20,713 nt of DNA from UBA6770 sp965661115 (GTDB lineage Bacteria > Bacteroidota > Bacteroidia > Flavobacteriales_G > Salibacteraceae), in assembly GCA_965661115.1 (NCBI GenBank), contig CBFICO010000037.1:1-20713 (forward strand), given 5' to 3'. The notes under the pieces are model-generated. The model was not told the DNA's origin, made no database searches, and worked only from the letters and a program-made list of their open reading frames with translations. Positions 7,782 through 16,100 of the stretch are shown here, piece by piece. The number at the start of each line of letters is the position of its first letter. Position 1 is the first letter of the stretch. The translations under genes were made by a program, and so were the position numbers.

Positions 7782-8219
7782 TTAATAGCCTACATCATTT
7801 AGCCATGCCATCATAATTTGCTTATCTTCATCGGTCAGTGCAGCACGCAAATGTGTCCAGGTATATTCAGGTAAAGGCATTTCTCCTTCATTGATTTCGT
7901 ACTCCACTTCTTCCGCAAATTTCTCGAGTTTCTTTTCAGACAACTCGTTCCACTTAGAAAAATTGAAATGACGTCTTCCCTCTTCTACATGGTGTGCAAT
8001 CCACCAACTAAAAGGGGCAACTTGTGAGTACCAAGGGTAAACGGTTTGATGCGAGTAACAATCGTAACACCTGTTATTCAGAATGTTAGCAATCTTTTCT
8101 GGTGGATTCATGAGATGAATCAAATCGTTTTCTGGCTTGAACTCAGGGTTGGTGTATTCTACTCTAAAGAATTGGATAATAATAAATACCCACAGAAAAA
8201 AGAAAAACGTTCGTCGCAT
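7782..8219 (-). CDS. Haem-binding-domain protein with altered CxxC-Tyr motif
   Basis: A protein of 145 residues with one N-terminal membrane helix (about 4-19) that should anchor it with the rest in the periplasm. It matches the short Bacteroidota haem-binding domain family: Cys51 and Cys54, then TVYPWYSQVAPFSWWIAHHV (59-78), then EGRRHFNFSKW (80-90) and a C-terminal EGEMPLPEYTW stretch. The family normally has CxxCHS, whose His ligates haem c. Here residue 55 is Tyr (codon TAC at 8057-8055), one base away from His, so the motif reads CYDCYSH; His57 lies two residues on. Haem attachment or ligation may therefore be changed or lost. It lies between the frameshifted LamG-PKD gene (29 bases upstream) and the glycosyltransferase (12 bases downstream), all on the minus strand. 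Confidence 0.82.
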   Translation of the reverse strand: MRRTFFFFLWVFIIIQFFRVEYTNPEFKPENDLIHLMNPPEKIANILNNRCYDCYSHQTVYPWYSQVAPFSWWIAHHVEEGRRHFNFSKWNELSEKKLEKFAEEVEYEINEGEMPLPEYTWTHLRAALTDEDKQIMMAWLNDVGY

Positions 8220-8248
8220 AATTTTAATTATTGAAACTAAACTACTTT

Positions 8249-9771
8249 TTATTGTATGAATAGCTTATGTATTTGATGCATATTCTCGCCTTTAGCTTCA
8301 ATAAAATACAGTCCACTTTCAAAATCTTTTACTGAAATTGAAACTGAGCTTGAGTTACTTGTTTCCTTATAATGAACTTTACCGCCAATATCAATTAGAC
8401 TAATTTGAATCCCACCTCCTGCTAAACAGTTTACTATTACCTGTTCTTTTGCTGGGTTTGGAAAAACACTAAAGTCAGCATTTTCTTCGTCAGGATTAGA
8501 GACATTGGTTACAGCCTCTATTTTTATTTCCTTAAAAGAAGTATCTCTTCCGCATGGACTGCGAGCTGCAACGCAAACGGTGTAAGTTCCTGTATCTGAA
8601 AAAGTATAAACTTGTTTGTCTTCGTTTTCAGCTGGCTGCGTGTATTTACCGTCACCAAAATTCCAAGCGTACGTATATTTTTCGCCTTTAAGTGCTTCGA
8701 ATATCACCTTTTTTCCAGCCACATTGTACGTATACTTTGCATCAGTATCGGGACACACAATAATAATATCCTTACAAACTTGTACTCCTTTTAACTGACA
8801 GCTATTACTTCCGTCTAAACAAACTCTAAAGGTATCTGGATAAGGAAATGCATGATAAACGCTGGTGTTTGTACTTGAATCGCCATCACCAAAAGTCCAT
8901 TTGAAGGTAGATGCATTTGTACTGGTATTGGTAAATTTTGCACCCAAAGAAGGTGACTCCGTTGTATCGGTAAAAGATAACAAAGGCAATTTATTATTTG
9001 GGTTTATCGCTCCTTGAGTCCAAGTTGCGTTCTGAATAAAACCGTTTGCTTTACTAGTGCTTGAGTCTGCAGCAGTTATGCCTAATCCTTCGTTCATTCC
9101 ATAATACAAGACAGGGTTGGATAACAAAGCATTTTTATTGCATGTAAATGTTTTTAGTCCCCCATTTCCTATCAAATTAGCGTGCACTTGAAAATTATCC
9201 ATAGCTCCTTGATAAAATGAATTTGAATCTAATTGATGCCTACAACCAATTCTAAAATGGCACCCTTTGTTCATGTGGATACTATTATTTCCCGTGTGTA
9301 TTGCAGATATCCTAACAGTTGAGGAATCCATCAATTCACCGTTAATATGTATCCCTTGCCAATATTCGGCAGCCACAGATTCAATGTTTTGAGGATTGAT
9401 AACACAGGTAACCAGCATCCACTTATTGTTGTGTGCTAACACGTTTGCTTGTGCGATTACCGGACTGGATTGATTAAAATAAAAACCAAACCGTAGCACT
9501 CCAGTCTTTATCGACCTAAGGTTAAATCGCATATTATCGTTTCCAGATCTGTAATCTAAAGAGTCTGCCCAATCAAATATGTAGGCGTTTTTTGCGGTCC
9601 AATCTGCTTTGAGCCACATATTAAACGTTATGCCAGAGGCATTTACCACCTCCAATTTACTAGAGTCGGGTATTACTTGAGAGCTCTAACTCCGTTAAAA
9701 CTCAAGGCGTTGTCTTGGGCAGATAATGATAGTTGAGCGAGTAGAATTGCAGCTAGAAATATGTTTTTCAT
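8249..9771 (-). CDS. LamG-PKD secreted protein with T9SS sorting domain, disrupted by a frameshift after the signal peptide
   Basis: The gene begins with ATG at 9771-9769 and encodes a signal peptide (MKNIFLAAILLAQLSLSAQ) and the first LamG strand, ALSFNGV, but this frame stops at TAA 9675-9673. The remaining protein continues in another frame that is open from 9685 to the stop at 8249. Its first residues, SQVIPDSSKLEVVNASG, continue a LamG domain naturally, so one added base between 9676 and 9685 restores a single protein. After LamG come two PKD-like domains, the first with WTFGDGDSS and FPYPDTFRVC, the second with WNFGDG and YTFSDTGTYTVCV. A T9SS type A sorting domain starting with VFPNPAKEQ ends the protein. 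The rest of the frame is intact, so this is a recent mutation, a phase switch or a sequence error. Without the upstream ATG, the body would need a non-ATG start such as TTG 9655 and would lack an export signal. Confidence 0.85.
9673..9771 (-). other. Signal-peptide fragment separated by the frameshift
   Basis: A 32-codon reading frame carrying a lipophilic export signal (AAILLAQLSLSAQ) and the start of a LamG domain, ending in TAA. It overlaps the opened frame of the LamG-PKD body by about 10 bases. It makes sense only as the 5' end of that gene. Confidence 0.75.
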
Positions 9772-9822
9772 AGTGTTCTTCTTAAGATTGTTGTACAATT
9801 TGTAAATCTAAAGTCTCAATAA

Positions 9823-9842
9823 ATTCCTGCTTGAGAAGGAAT
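9823..9842 (+). repeat. Palindrome ATTCCT-N8-AGGAAT, followed by GAC
   Basis: Six-base arms (9823-9828 and 9837-9842) with an 8-base spacer, followed by GACA. It is one of five palindromes in the window sharing ATTCC...GGAATGAC. It lies upstream of the frameshifted gene on one side and mnmA on the other, so it is not in a terminator position. Confidence 0.6.
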
Positions 9843-9997
9843 GACACCGTTCCTAATTTCTTGAATAAACCTTCTGTTATTATGATTTCAAATGTACAAC
9901 CACATCAAACTACAATTATTTTAATTCTGTATCAAGCATTTATTTTAGAGCAAGTATAATTTGCATTTATTGGTTAATTCCTTCCGTTTAACTCACT

Positions 9998-10005
9998 TAC
10001 TTTTG
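9998..10005 (+). promoter_or_regulatory. Candidate -7 element (TACTTTTG) of mnmA
   Basis: TACTTTTG matches TAnnTTTG and ends only four bases before the GTG start of mnmA. A TTG at 9970-9972 lies 25 bases upstream of it, longer than the usual spacing. If used, transcription would start at or next to the initiation codon. Confidence 0.4.
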
Positions 10006-10009
10006 CCGC

Positions 10010-11182
10010 GTGAAACGAGTAGTTGTCGGAATGAGTGGCGGCGTTGATTCTAGCGTTGCAGCCCTTAAGCTAATAGAAGAAGGTTACGAGGTAATTGGTA
10101 TGTTCATGAAAAACTGGCACGATACCTCTGTTACTATTTCGGATGAATGCCCGTGGGTGGAAGACAGCACCGATGCTCAACTAGTTGCCGATCAATTGGG
10201 AATTCCAATTCAGACTATAGACCTGAGTAAAGAATACAAGGAACGAATAGTTGATTACATGTTCTGCGAGTACGAGGCTGGACGTACCCCCAACCCTGAT
10301 GTACTGTGTAATAGAGAAATTAAGTTTGATGTGTTCCTAAAAGCCGCTATGCAATTAGGGGCAGATTTCGTAGCCACAGGTCACTATTGTAGAAAAGAAA
10401 CCATAATACAAGACGGTAAGGAAGTACATCGCCTGATTGCAGGAAAAGATGGCAACAAGGATCAGAGTTATTTTCTGTGTCAGGTAAATCAGGAACAATT
10501 GAGCAAAGCTTTGTTTCCTATTGGGGATATGGAAAAGCCCGACGTGCGTAAAATGGCTGAAAAAGCTGGACTGGTAACGGCTAAAAAGAAGGACTCTCAG
10601 GGGCTTTGTTTTATTGGTAAAGTTCGCTTGCCTGATTTTTTACAACAGCAACTAAAACCTAAAAAGGGCGATGTAATTGAGATTGAAGCTGACCATACAA
10701 CTTTTTCGCAACCCTCTGAAAACGTAGATATTGAAGCGTTGAGCAAACCTTTCCATTACACTCCAGAAATGGGAAAAAAAGTAGGCGCACACAACGGTGC
10801 TCACTATTATACAGTAGGCCAACGAAAAGGATTAGGAATTGGAGGCACACCAGAACCATTGTTTGTAATTCACACCGACACTAAAGAAAACATAGTTTAT
10901 ACTGGTCAAGGACACGAATTTCCGGGCTTGCTGCGTAAAGGACTATTTGTTCCGAATGAGGATATTCACTGGGTTAGACACGACCTAACTTTGAAAGAAG
11001 GCGAGCAAAGAGAATTTGAGGTTCGTATTCGATACCGACAGCCATTAAACAAAGCTACGCTACACAAAAAAACAGAAGGTTTATACGTGATTTTTGACGA
11101 GCCTAATTGGGGTGTTACTCCTGGTCAGTTTGTGGCTTGGTATAACGATGAAGAACTGATTGGTTCTGGGGTTATTTCTTAG
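10010..11182 (+). CDS. mnmA: tRNA-specific 2-thiouridylase MnmA
   Basis: The enzyme adenylates and then thiolates U34 of tRNA Lys, Glu and Gln anticodons, taking sulfur from a relay protein, which supports accurate decoding in the cytoplasm. The 390 residues carry the family features in order: the ATP pyrophosphatase loop SGGVDSS (9-15), MFMKNWHD, GRTPNPDVLCNREIKF with catalytic Cys100, ATGHYCR, KDQSYFL, and KKKDSQGLCFIG with the second catalytic Cys200. The central YTVGQRKGLGIGG block and the C-terminal RYRQPL and VTPGQFVAWYN beta-barrel segments complete it. The GTG at 10010 is the first possible start: the frame has a stop at 9989-9991 and only CTC ACT TAC TTT TGC CGC between. The first internal ATG would remove the first beta strand. 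It converges on a lipoprotein gene 109 bases away. Confidence 0.97.
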   Translation: MKRVVVGMSGGVDSSVAALKLIEEGYEVIGMFMKNWHDTSVTISDECPWVEDSTDAQLVADQLGIPIQTIDLSKEYKERIVDYMFCEYEAGRTPNPDVLCNREIKFDVFLKAAMQLGADFVATGHYCRKETIIQDGKEVHRLIAGKDGNKDQSYFLCQVNQEQLSKALFPIGDMEKPDVRKMAEKAGLVTAKKKDSQGLCFIGKVRLPDFLQQQLKPKKGDVIEIEADHTTFSQPSENVDIEALSKPFHYTPEMGKKVGAHNGAHYYTVGQRKGLGIGGTPEPLFVIHTDTKENIVYTGQGHEFPGLLRKGLFVPNEDIHWVRHDLTLKEGEQREFEVRIRYRQPLNKATLHKKTEGLYVIFDEPNWGVTPGQFVAWYNDEELIGSGVIS

Positions 11183-11217
11183 CATCTGTATTGTTTCTGA
11201 ATTTCTGCAACATCGTC

Positions 11218-11237
11218 ATTCCCGCGCAGGCGGGAAT
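11218..11237. repeat. Palindrome ATTCCC-N8-GGGAAT between convergent genes
   Basis: ATTCCC (11218-11223), eight bases, GGGAAT (11232-11237), preceded by CGTC. This exactly fits the 20-base pattern ATTCCC-N8-GGGAAT known as dRS3 in Neisseria. It is in the opposite orientation to the other four copies. The spacer also pairs (GC with GC), making a GC-rich hairpin that could act as a terminator for mnmA or the lipoprotein gene. Confidence 0.65.
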
Positions 11238-11291
11238 TAACATAAAAGAAATTTCTAATCTAATCACACGGAATAACAACCAACACAAACC

Positions 11292-12038
11292 CTAACTATC
11301 TCCTGGTATAGATTTTTTAAGCAGGTATTCAATGTTACCATAGCTGGTGTAATTGGCATCCTCCTCTCCTATTCTATAATTGATATTTAAGCGAGTTTCT
11401 ATGTCTTTTAGATACTCGTCGGCTATGGCTATTATCATTCCACATTGCGTACGTTGTTTGTCGTTTTCTGGCCAAAAAACAAAGAGTTCTTCGTAACCCA
11501 TTGTTGATCTTTTGCAATCAACTGCGTATTGCTTACAGCCAATATTTCCTTTAAAATTCATCACGACAAAGTGATATTTTTTCTGTCCGAATTTTCTGGG
11601 TAAATACATAGAAACAAACTCCTCATTCTTTTTCATTGGCAACAACAAGTTGGTTGTGAAGTATCCGTAATATTCGCATGCAAAGGCAATTCCCACTGGT
11701 TGTTTGCTAATGTACTTTAGGTTATTAATAATGTTAGCTACCACTTTATTGGTGTCCAATTTACCATCAGTTAAAACATTACTTACCAAATCAGAAACTG
11801 CATCGGGTTTAAACTCTTTATCCTGAACGTCGGTCACCTCGCTATCTTCAATATCCTCTGGAATATACTCCTGTGCTGGAGGAGGAGTTTCTGGTCTTGG
11901 AGCTGGAGCGGCCTCTTCTTCATACACTTCTTCTTCATAACTATATTCAAAATAATAGCCACCAGAGCCTGCGTCGTCATCACATGCATTAAAAAGAAAA
12001 ACTAGACTAAAACCTAAGAGTATTTTACCAATGTTCAT
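11292..12038 (-). CDS. Uncharacterised acidic lipoprotein
   Basis: A 248-residue protein that starts with a lipoprotein signal peptide; the lipobox is LFNAC with lipidated Cys19, followed by DDD. Residues 28-65 are low-complexity, rich in Glu, Tyr, Pro and Ala (EEEAAPAPRPETPPP), probably an extended linker off the membrane. A folded part of about 150 residues follows, with four Cys (CEYYGYF, IGCKQYAVDCKR, TQCGMI). I do not recognise this domain. The even number of Cys suggests disulfides, which fits a periplasmic or surface location. It converges on mnmA and has a 578-base non-coding region upstream, so it is probably transcribed alone. The coding call is firm; the function is unknown. Confidence 0.85.
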   Translation of the reverse strand: MNIGKILLGFSLVFLFNACDDDAGSGGYYFEYSYEEEVYEEEAAPAPRPETPPPAQEYIPEDIEDSEVTDVQDKEFKPDAVSDLVSNVLTDGKLDTNKVVANIINNLKYISKQPVGIAFACEYYGYFTTNLLLPMKKNEEFVSMYLPRKFGQKKYHFVVMNFKGNIGCKQYAVDCKRSTMGYEELFVFWPENDKQRTQCGMIIAIADEYLKDIETRLNINYRIGEEDANYTSYGNIEYLLKKSIPGDS

Positions 12039-12129
12039 TTATACCTGCTGCATAATTAAAAGGGCTGTATTGCATAATATTTTGTACCCGTCATTACTTG
12101 CCTAACAAGGAATATAGAATTATGTTTAG

Positions 12130-12183
12130 ATTCCTGTTTTACCTCCAAAGTCGGTGAGCGCTACGCTTGCAGTTCACAGGAAT
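12130..12183 (+). repeat. Long-loop palindrome of the ATTCC...GGAATGACG family
   Basis: ATTCCTGT (12130-12137) pairs with ACAGGAAT (12176-12183), followed by GACG. The 38-base insert contains its own short AGCG/CGCT stem. The ends are the same as those of the shorter palindromes at 9823 and 16384. It lies upstream of the lipoprotein gene. Confidence 0.5.
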
Positions 12184-12345
12184 GACGTGTTTATTTTGTT
12201 GACTTTTAAATAAACCACAATATTATACATCACTACCCTAAAAAACTTTCAGTAAAACTAGAATATTCTTTTTTGTACGGACTATTGAGTTTAGAAAAGT
12301 AGATTTTGGGTTGATAGTGAAATCGCCTAAGCTAATTGAGCAGAC

Positions 12346-12458
12346 CCGCAGATTTCGCAGAATAACGCGGATACTCCTCTATAGACGGATTAACTGTAAC
12401 GCTAAGGATACGCTATGTTTCGCGGAGATTTAATTGTCCAATTGATAATTGAATATGT
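12346..12458 (+). repeat. Tandem intergenic repeat, copy 1
   Basis: A 113-base unit opening with CCGCAGATTTCGCAGA and containing GATACTCCTCTATAGACG. Its first 45 or so bases match copy 2 with three or four differences. The second half has AAGGATAC and TTTAATTG words also present in copy 2. No reading frame crosses it. The unit resembles non-coding dispersed repeats containing CGCAGATTTCGCAGATTAACGC. Confidence 0.6.
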
Positions 12459-12575
12459 CCGCAGATTTCGCAGATTAACGCTGATACTCCTCTATAGACG
12501 AATTTACTTTAACGCAAAGTGACGCAAAGGATACACAATGTCCAGCAAAGGTTTAATTGATAATTGACAAATTGA
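12459..12575 (+). repeat. Tandem intergenic repeat, copy 2
   Basis: Second unit, directly following copy 1, with the same opening and GATACTCCTCTATAGACG block. It differs by a short internal expansion of AACGCAAAGTGACGCAAAGG. It ends in AT-rich TTGATAATTGACAA-type words shortly before the AhpD-like gene. The rest of the gene-free stretch 12039-12616 shows only the palindrome at 12130 and AT-rich DNA. Confidence 0.6.
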
Positions 12576-12616
12576 GTAATTGACAATTTCAGTAAATTGC
12601 AGGCTCAAACAGTATT

Positions 12617-13180
12617 ATGGCGTTTATAGAAACTGTGGCATACGATAATGCCGAAGGAAAACTAAAAGAAGTTTACGATTACCTTATTGAAACACGGGGC
12701 AAGCTCGCCGAATTACACAAAATCCAAAGCCTTGATCCAGAAGCCATAATCCGACACATGGATTTGTACGTTCACCTTATGTATGGAAAATCGCCGTTAA
12801 AACGTGAGCAACGCGAAATGATTGGTGTAATTGTTAGTATTAGTAATCAGTGTATGTATTGTGTGCAACACCACAGTATGGCGCTGAATCATTTTTGGAA
12901 AGACAACAACAAGCTGGGTGTTTTTCTGAGAGATTATACTAAGATTGGCTTATCGGAACTCGACCTGCTATTGTGCTTATTGAGTGAACAACTCACCCTC
13001 CGCCCAAGCTTTGCGGGAAAAGAGGAGCTGATTAGAAGAATTAAAGAAAAAGGGTTAGACGATAGAGGCATCTTAGACGCAACCACCATTATTTCTTACT
13101 TTAACTGTGTAAACCGTTTGGTTTTAGGTTTAGGTGTCGAGGGAACTCACGAAGAAACTGGCGGTTATAGTTACGATTAG
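12617..13180 (+). CDS. AhpD-like peroxidase-related protein (carboxymuconolactone decarboxylase fold)
   Basis: A 187-residue all-helical protein of the AhpD/CMD superfamily. The redox motif is at 79-86: Cys79-Met-Tyr-Cys82, then His86, matching CxxC-x3-H of AhpD, where the Cys pair reduces peroxide or a peroxiredoxin partner and the His assists. Before it comes LKREQREMIGVIVSISNQ, the usual helix leading to the motif. The C-terminal part (DATTIISYFNCVNRLVLGLG) is typical of the uncharacterised peroxidase-related subgroup. There is no signal peptide. The ATG start follows an AT-rich leader without a clear promoter word; a TAAATTGC at 12592-12599 is only a partial match. It is a single gene whose stop overlaps that of the convergent VPS10-type gene. 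Confidence 0.88.
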   Translation: MAFIETVAYDNAEGKLKEVYDYLIETRGKLAELHKIQSLDPEAIIRHMDLYVHLMYGKSPLKREQREMIGVIVSISNQCMYCVQHHSMALNHFWKDNNKLGVFLRDYTKIGLSELDLLLCLLSEQLTLRPSFAGKEELIRRIKEKGLDDRGILDATTIISYFNCVNRLVLGLGVEGTHEETGGYSYD

Positions 13181-16100
13181 TCCTTATCTAAACTTTTAAA
13201 GAAGTCCACCTGCTGCTCCTCTACTTTAGCTCTGAATTGTTTCCAAATTCCATTTTCAAAAGCCAATTGCTTTTCGTGCGCTTCTCCCCAAGCAGCAAGT
13301 AATCTAGATTTAGCTAACTCAAAGTTTTCACTGTCGGCTCTATTATCTGCTCTTAGATAGTTTGCCAAGGCTCCACTCAAATTTGAAATACGAACCGATA
13401 CGTGATCGTATCCTTTAAACTCTTTAGGTAAAAAGTACAGCTCAAACAATTGTTGTAACGTGTCGTTAGCCCCTTTTTGGATTTTGCCCAACTCCTTTTT
13501 TGCAGAATCCCCCATCAAGCTCAAATTGGCTTGCACTTTATTCAATATTTCTTCCATATTCTGCAAGCGTTCTACATCCTTAAGAATAGGTTCCATTATG
13601 GCTTCAACCTCGTCGTAAGCTGCTCGTTGCGCTGCTCTGTACTCGTTTGTTTTACCTTGTTCTGGGTGTTCCATTACGGTAAAAACGTGGGTTGCTACAA
13701 CCGAATCTAACACTGCTACCAACTTGTAAGTTCCTGGCATGAGTGGCTTACCGGGTGGTTTAATTTCACGCTTACCTTTCAAGTCTTTCTTATTTCTAGA
13801 CAACCAACTTGTTCCCTCTTCGTGTAACGAAACACCAGTAACATTGCTCATCAAACTATCCGCTTTGCGCCGCCAATAATTCAAGGTATCTCCAGTATTG
13901 CTTAGCACAAAGTATTCTATCTCGGGTTTCTTGTCTCCTTTCTTGCCAGTGGCTTTTTTGTACAAATCTGGAGATACCCACGCTCTGGCAAAATAATTTG
14001 ACCAACGATTGCCGCCTTTCCATTCGCTATCGCCTGTAAAACGTACTCCTCTCGCCTGCTTCCATTTTGCAGTGATGGCTAATTCAGGTCCAAATAGCAA
14101 TAAAGAGTCTTTGGTGATATCCTTTCCTTTTTCTGCCAATGCTCTAATTGGAGAAATATCGTCAAATATTATGATGGCTCTTCCGAAAGTACCTAGTACC
14201 AAATCGTTTTCTCGCTCCTGAATTTTCATGTCACGGATTGGCATAGAAGGTAATTCATCGTTCCATTTTTGCCACTGGTTTCCGCCATCAACACTTACGT
14301 ATAATCCGCGCTGAGTACCCAGGTATAACACACTTCTGTTCTTTGGGTCTTGAGCAATGCTCAAACAGTAACCATCCACACTTTTTTCGTTGGCAATGCG
14401 CGACCATGTTTTACCGTAATCAATGGTTTTGTACAAGTATGGATTCCAATCGTTTTGACGGTAATTGTTCAACACCACAAAAGCTTCACCAGCCATTTGC
14501 TTAGAACATATAATTTGAGGAATCCAAGCACCTTTGGGCGCTCCGGGCAGTTTTCCATTGAGTTTGGTCCAAGATTTTCCGCCATCAATAGTAGCTTGCA
14601 GATTACCATCGTCGGTACCCACGTATATCAAGTTGCTATCCATAGGACTTGGCGCAATGCTTAAAATGGTTGTATGATTTTCAGCTTTGGTAGCATCTAT
14701 TGTTAAACCGCCACTCTCAACTTGTTTTTGTTTGCTGGTATCGTTGGTGGTTAAATCTGGGGAGATTTGTTTCCAGTGTTTTCCAAAATCTTTAGAATAC
14801 TGCACATATTGACTGCCAAAATAAATCCCGCCTTTGTTAAAAGGATCTTGCGCTAATGCTGCATTCCAGCTAAATCTTAACGGAATAGAATCTTTTGCTT
14901 GCGGCTGAATAAAACTGGTGTAACCTGTTTCGTGATCTACTTCGGTTAGGGTTCCGCCTTGGTACATAGCAAACAGTTTATTTGGATCTGCTTGATTGGG
15001 CATCACGTCAAAACCATCGCCGAACAAAACTTCTTTCCAATGGTGATTTCTAATGCCTCCTTGCTCATAAACGTAGGCTGGGCCAACCCAACTGCCGTTG
15101 TCTTGCAATCCTCCGTAAACGTTATACGGAATTTGATTATCTAAGTTAATATGATAAAACTGACCCAAGGGTAAATCGGTAATGTATCGCCAAGAGTCGC
15201 CTCCATTTCTAGAAATTAGCAGCCCACCATCGTTACCGTCTATTATAAACTGGCCTTCTTTAGGTTCTATCCACATAGCGTGGTGATCTGGGTGCGCTTT
15301 GTGATATGGGGCAATGGTTTTAAACGTTTTGCCTCCATCTTCACTTCTATCAACGGTTGAATACAAATTAAAAATTCGGTTTTCGTTGGTTGGGTCAACA
15401 AAAATATCGGCGTAATAAAACGGACGATTACCTATGTTTTTAGTAGAAACCAGACTCCAATTTTCGCCGCCATTGGTACTTTTATATAATCCCGTTTTTT
15501 TGGATTCTATCAATGCATATACAATGTTGGGTTTATTGGTAGCAAAAGCTAAACCTGTGCGACCAATAATTCCTTTAGAAAGACCGTCTTTCTCGGTTTT
15601 TTTCTTCCAAGTTTTACCACCATCGTAAGTAATGTAAATTCCTGAACCTTTGCCGCCCGATGTAAACGTCCAAGGTTGGCGGTGATAATGCCACATCGCA
15701 GCAATCATTTTATTTGGATTTGACGGATCTACCACTAAATCGGCACAACCAACAGTATCGTTTACAAACAGTATTTTCTCCCAAGTTGCGCCACCATCTG
15801 TAGTTTTAAACACCCCCCTATCTGGGTTTGGCCCCCAAGCTGAACCCAAACTTGCAACGTAAACTACGTCGGTATTTCTGGGATCGATAATAATTCTGTG
15901 TATTGTTTTGGTTGCCTCTAAACCAACGTGTTCCCAATTTTTCCCTCCATCAATCGATTTAAACATTCCCATGCCACTACTCTGGCTATTTCGTGGATTT
16001 CCTTCACCTGTTCCAGCCCAAATTACGGTTGGGTTTTGTGGATCGAAGGCAACTGCTCCGATTGATTGAATGGGCTGTTTATCGAAAACAGGGCGGAAAT

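Noticed and set aside
12592..12599. TAAATTGC upstream of the AhpD-like gene as a promoter
   Set aside because: It lacks one T of TAnnTTTG and no -33 TTG stands at the right distance.
12039..12616. A hidden small gene or tRNA in the 578-base gap
   Set aside because: No reading frame of useful length with a credible start, and no cloverleaf with a TTC-loop-like arm was seen; the space is filled by repeats and AT-rich DNA.
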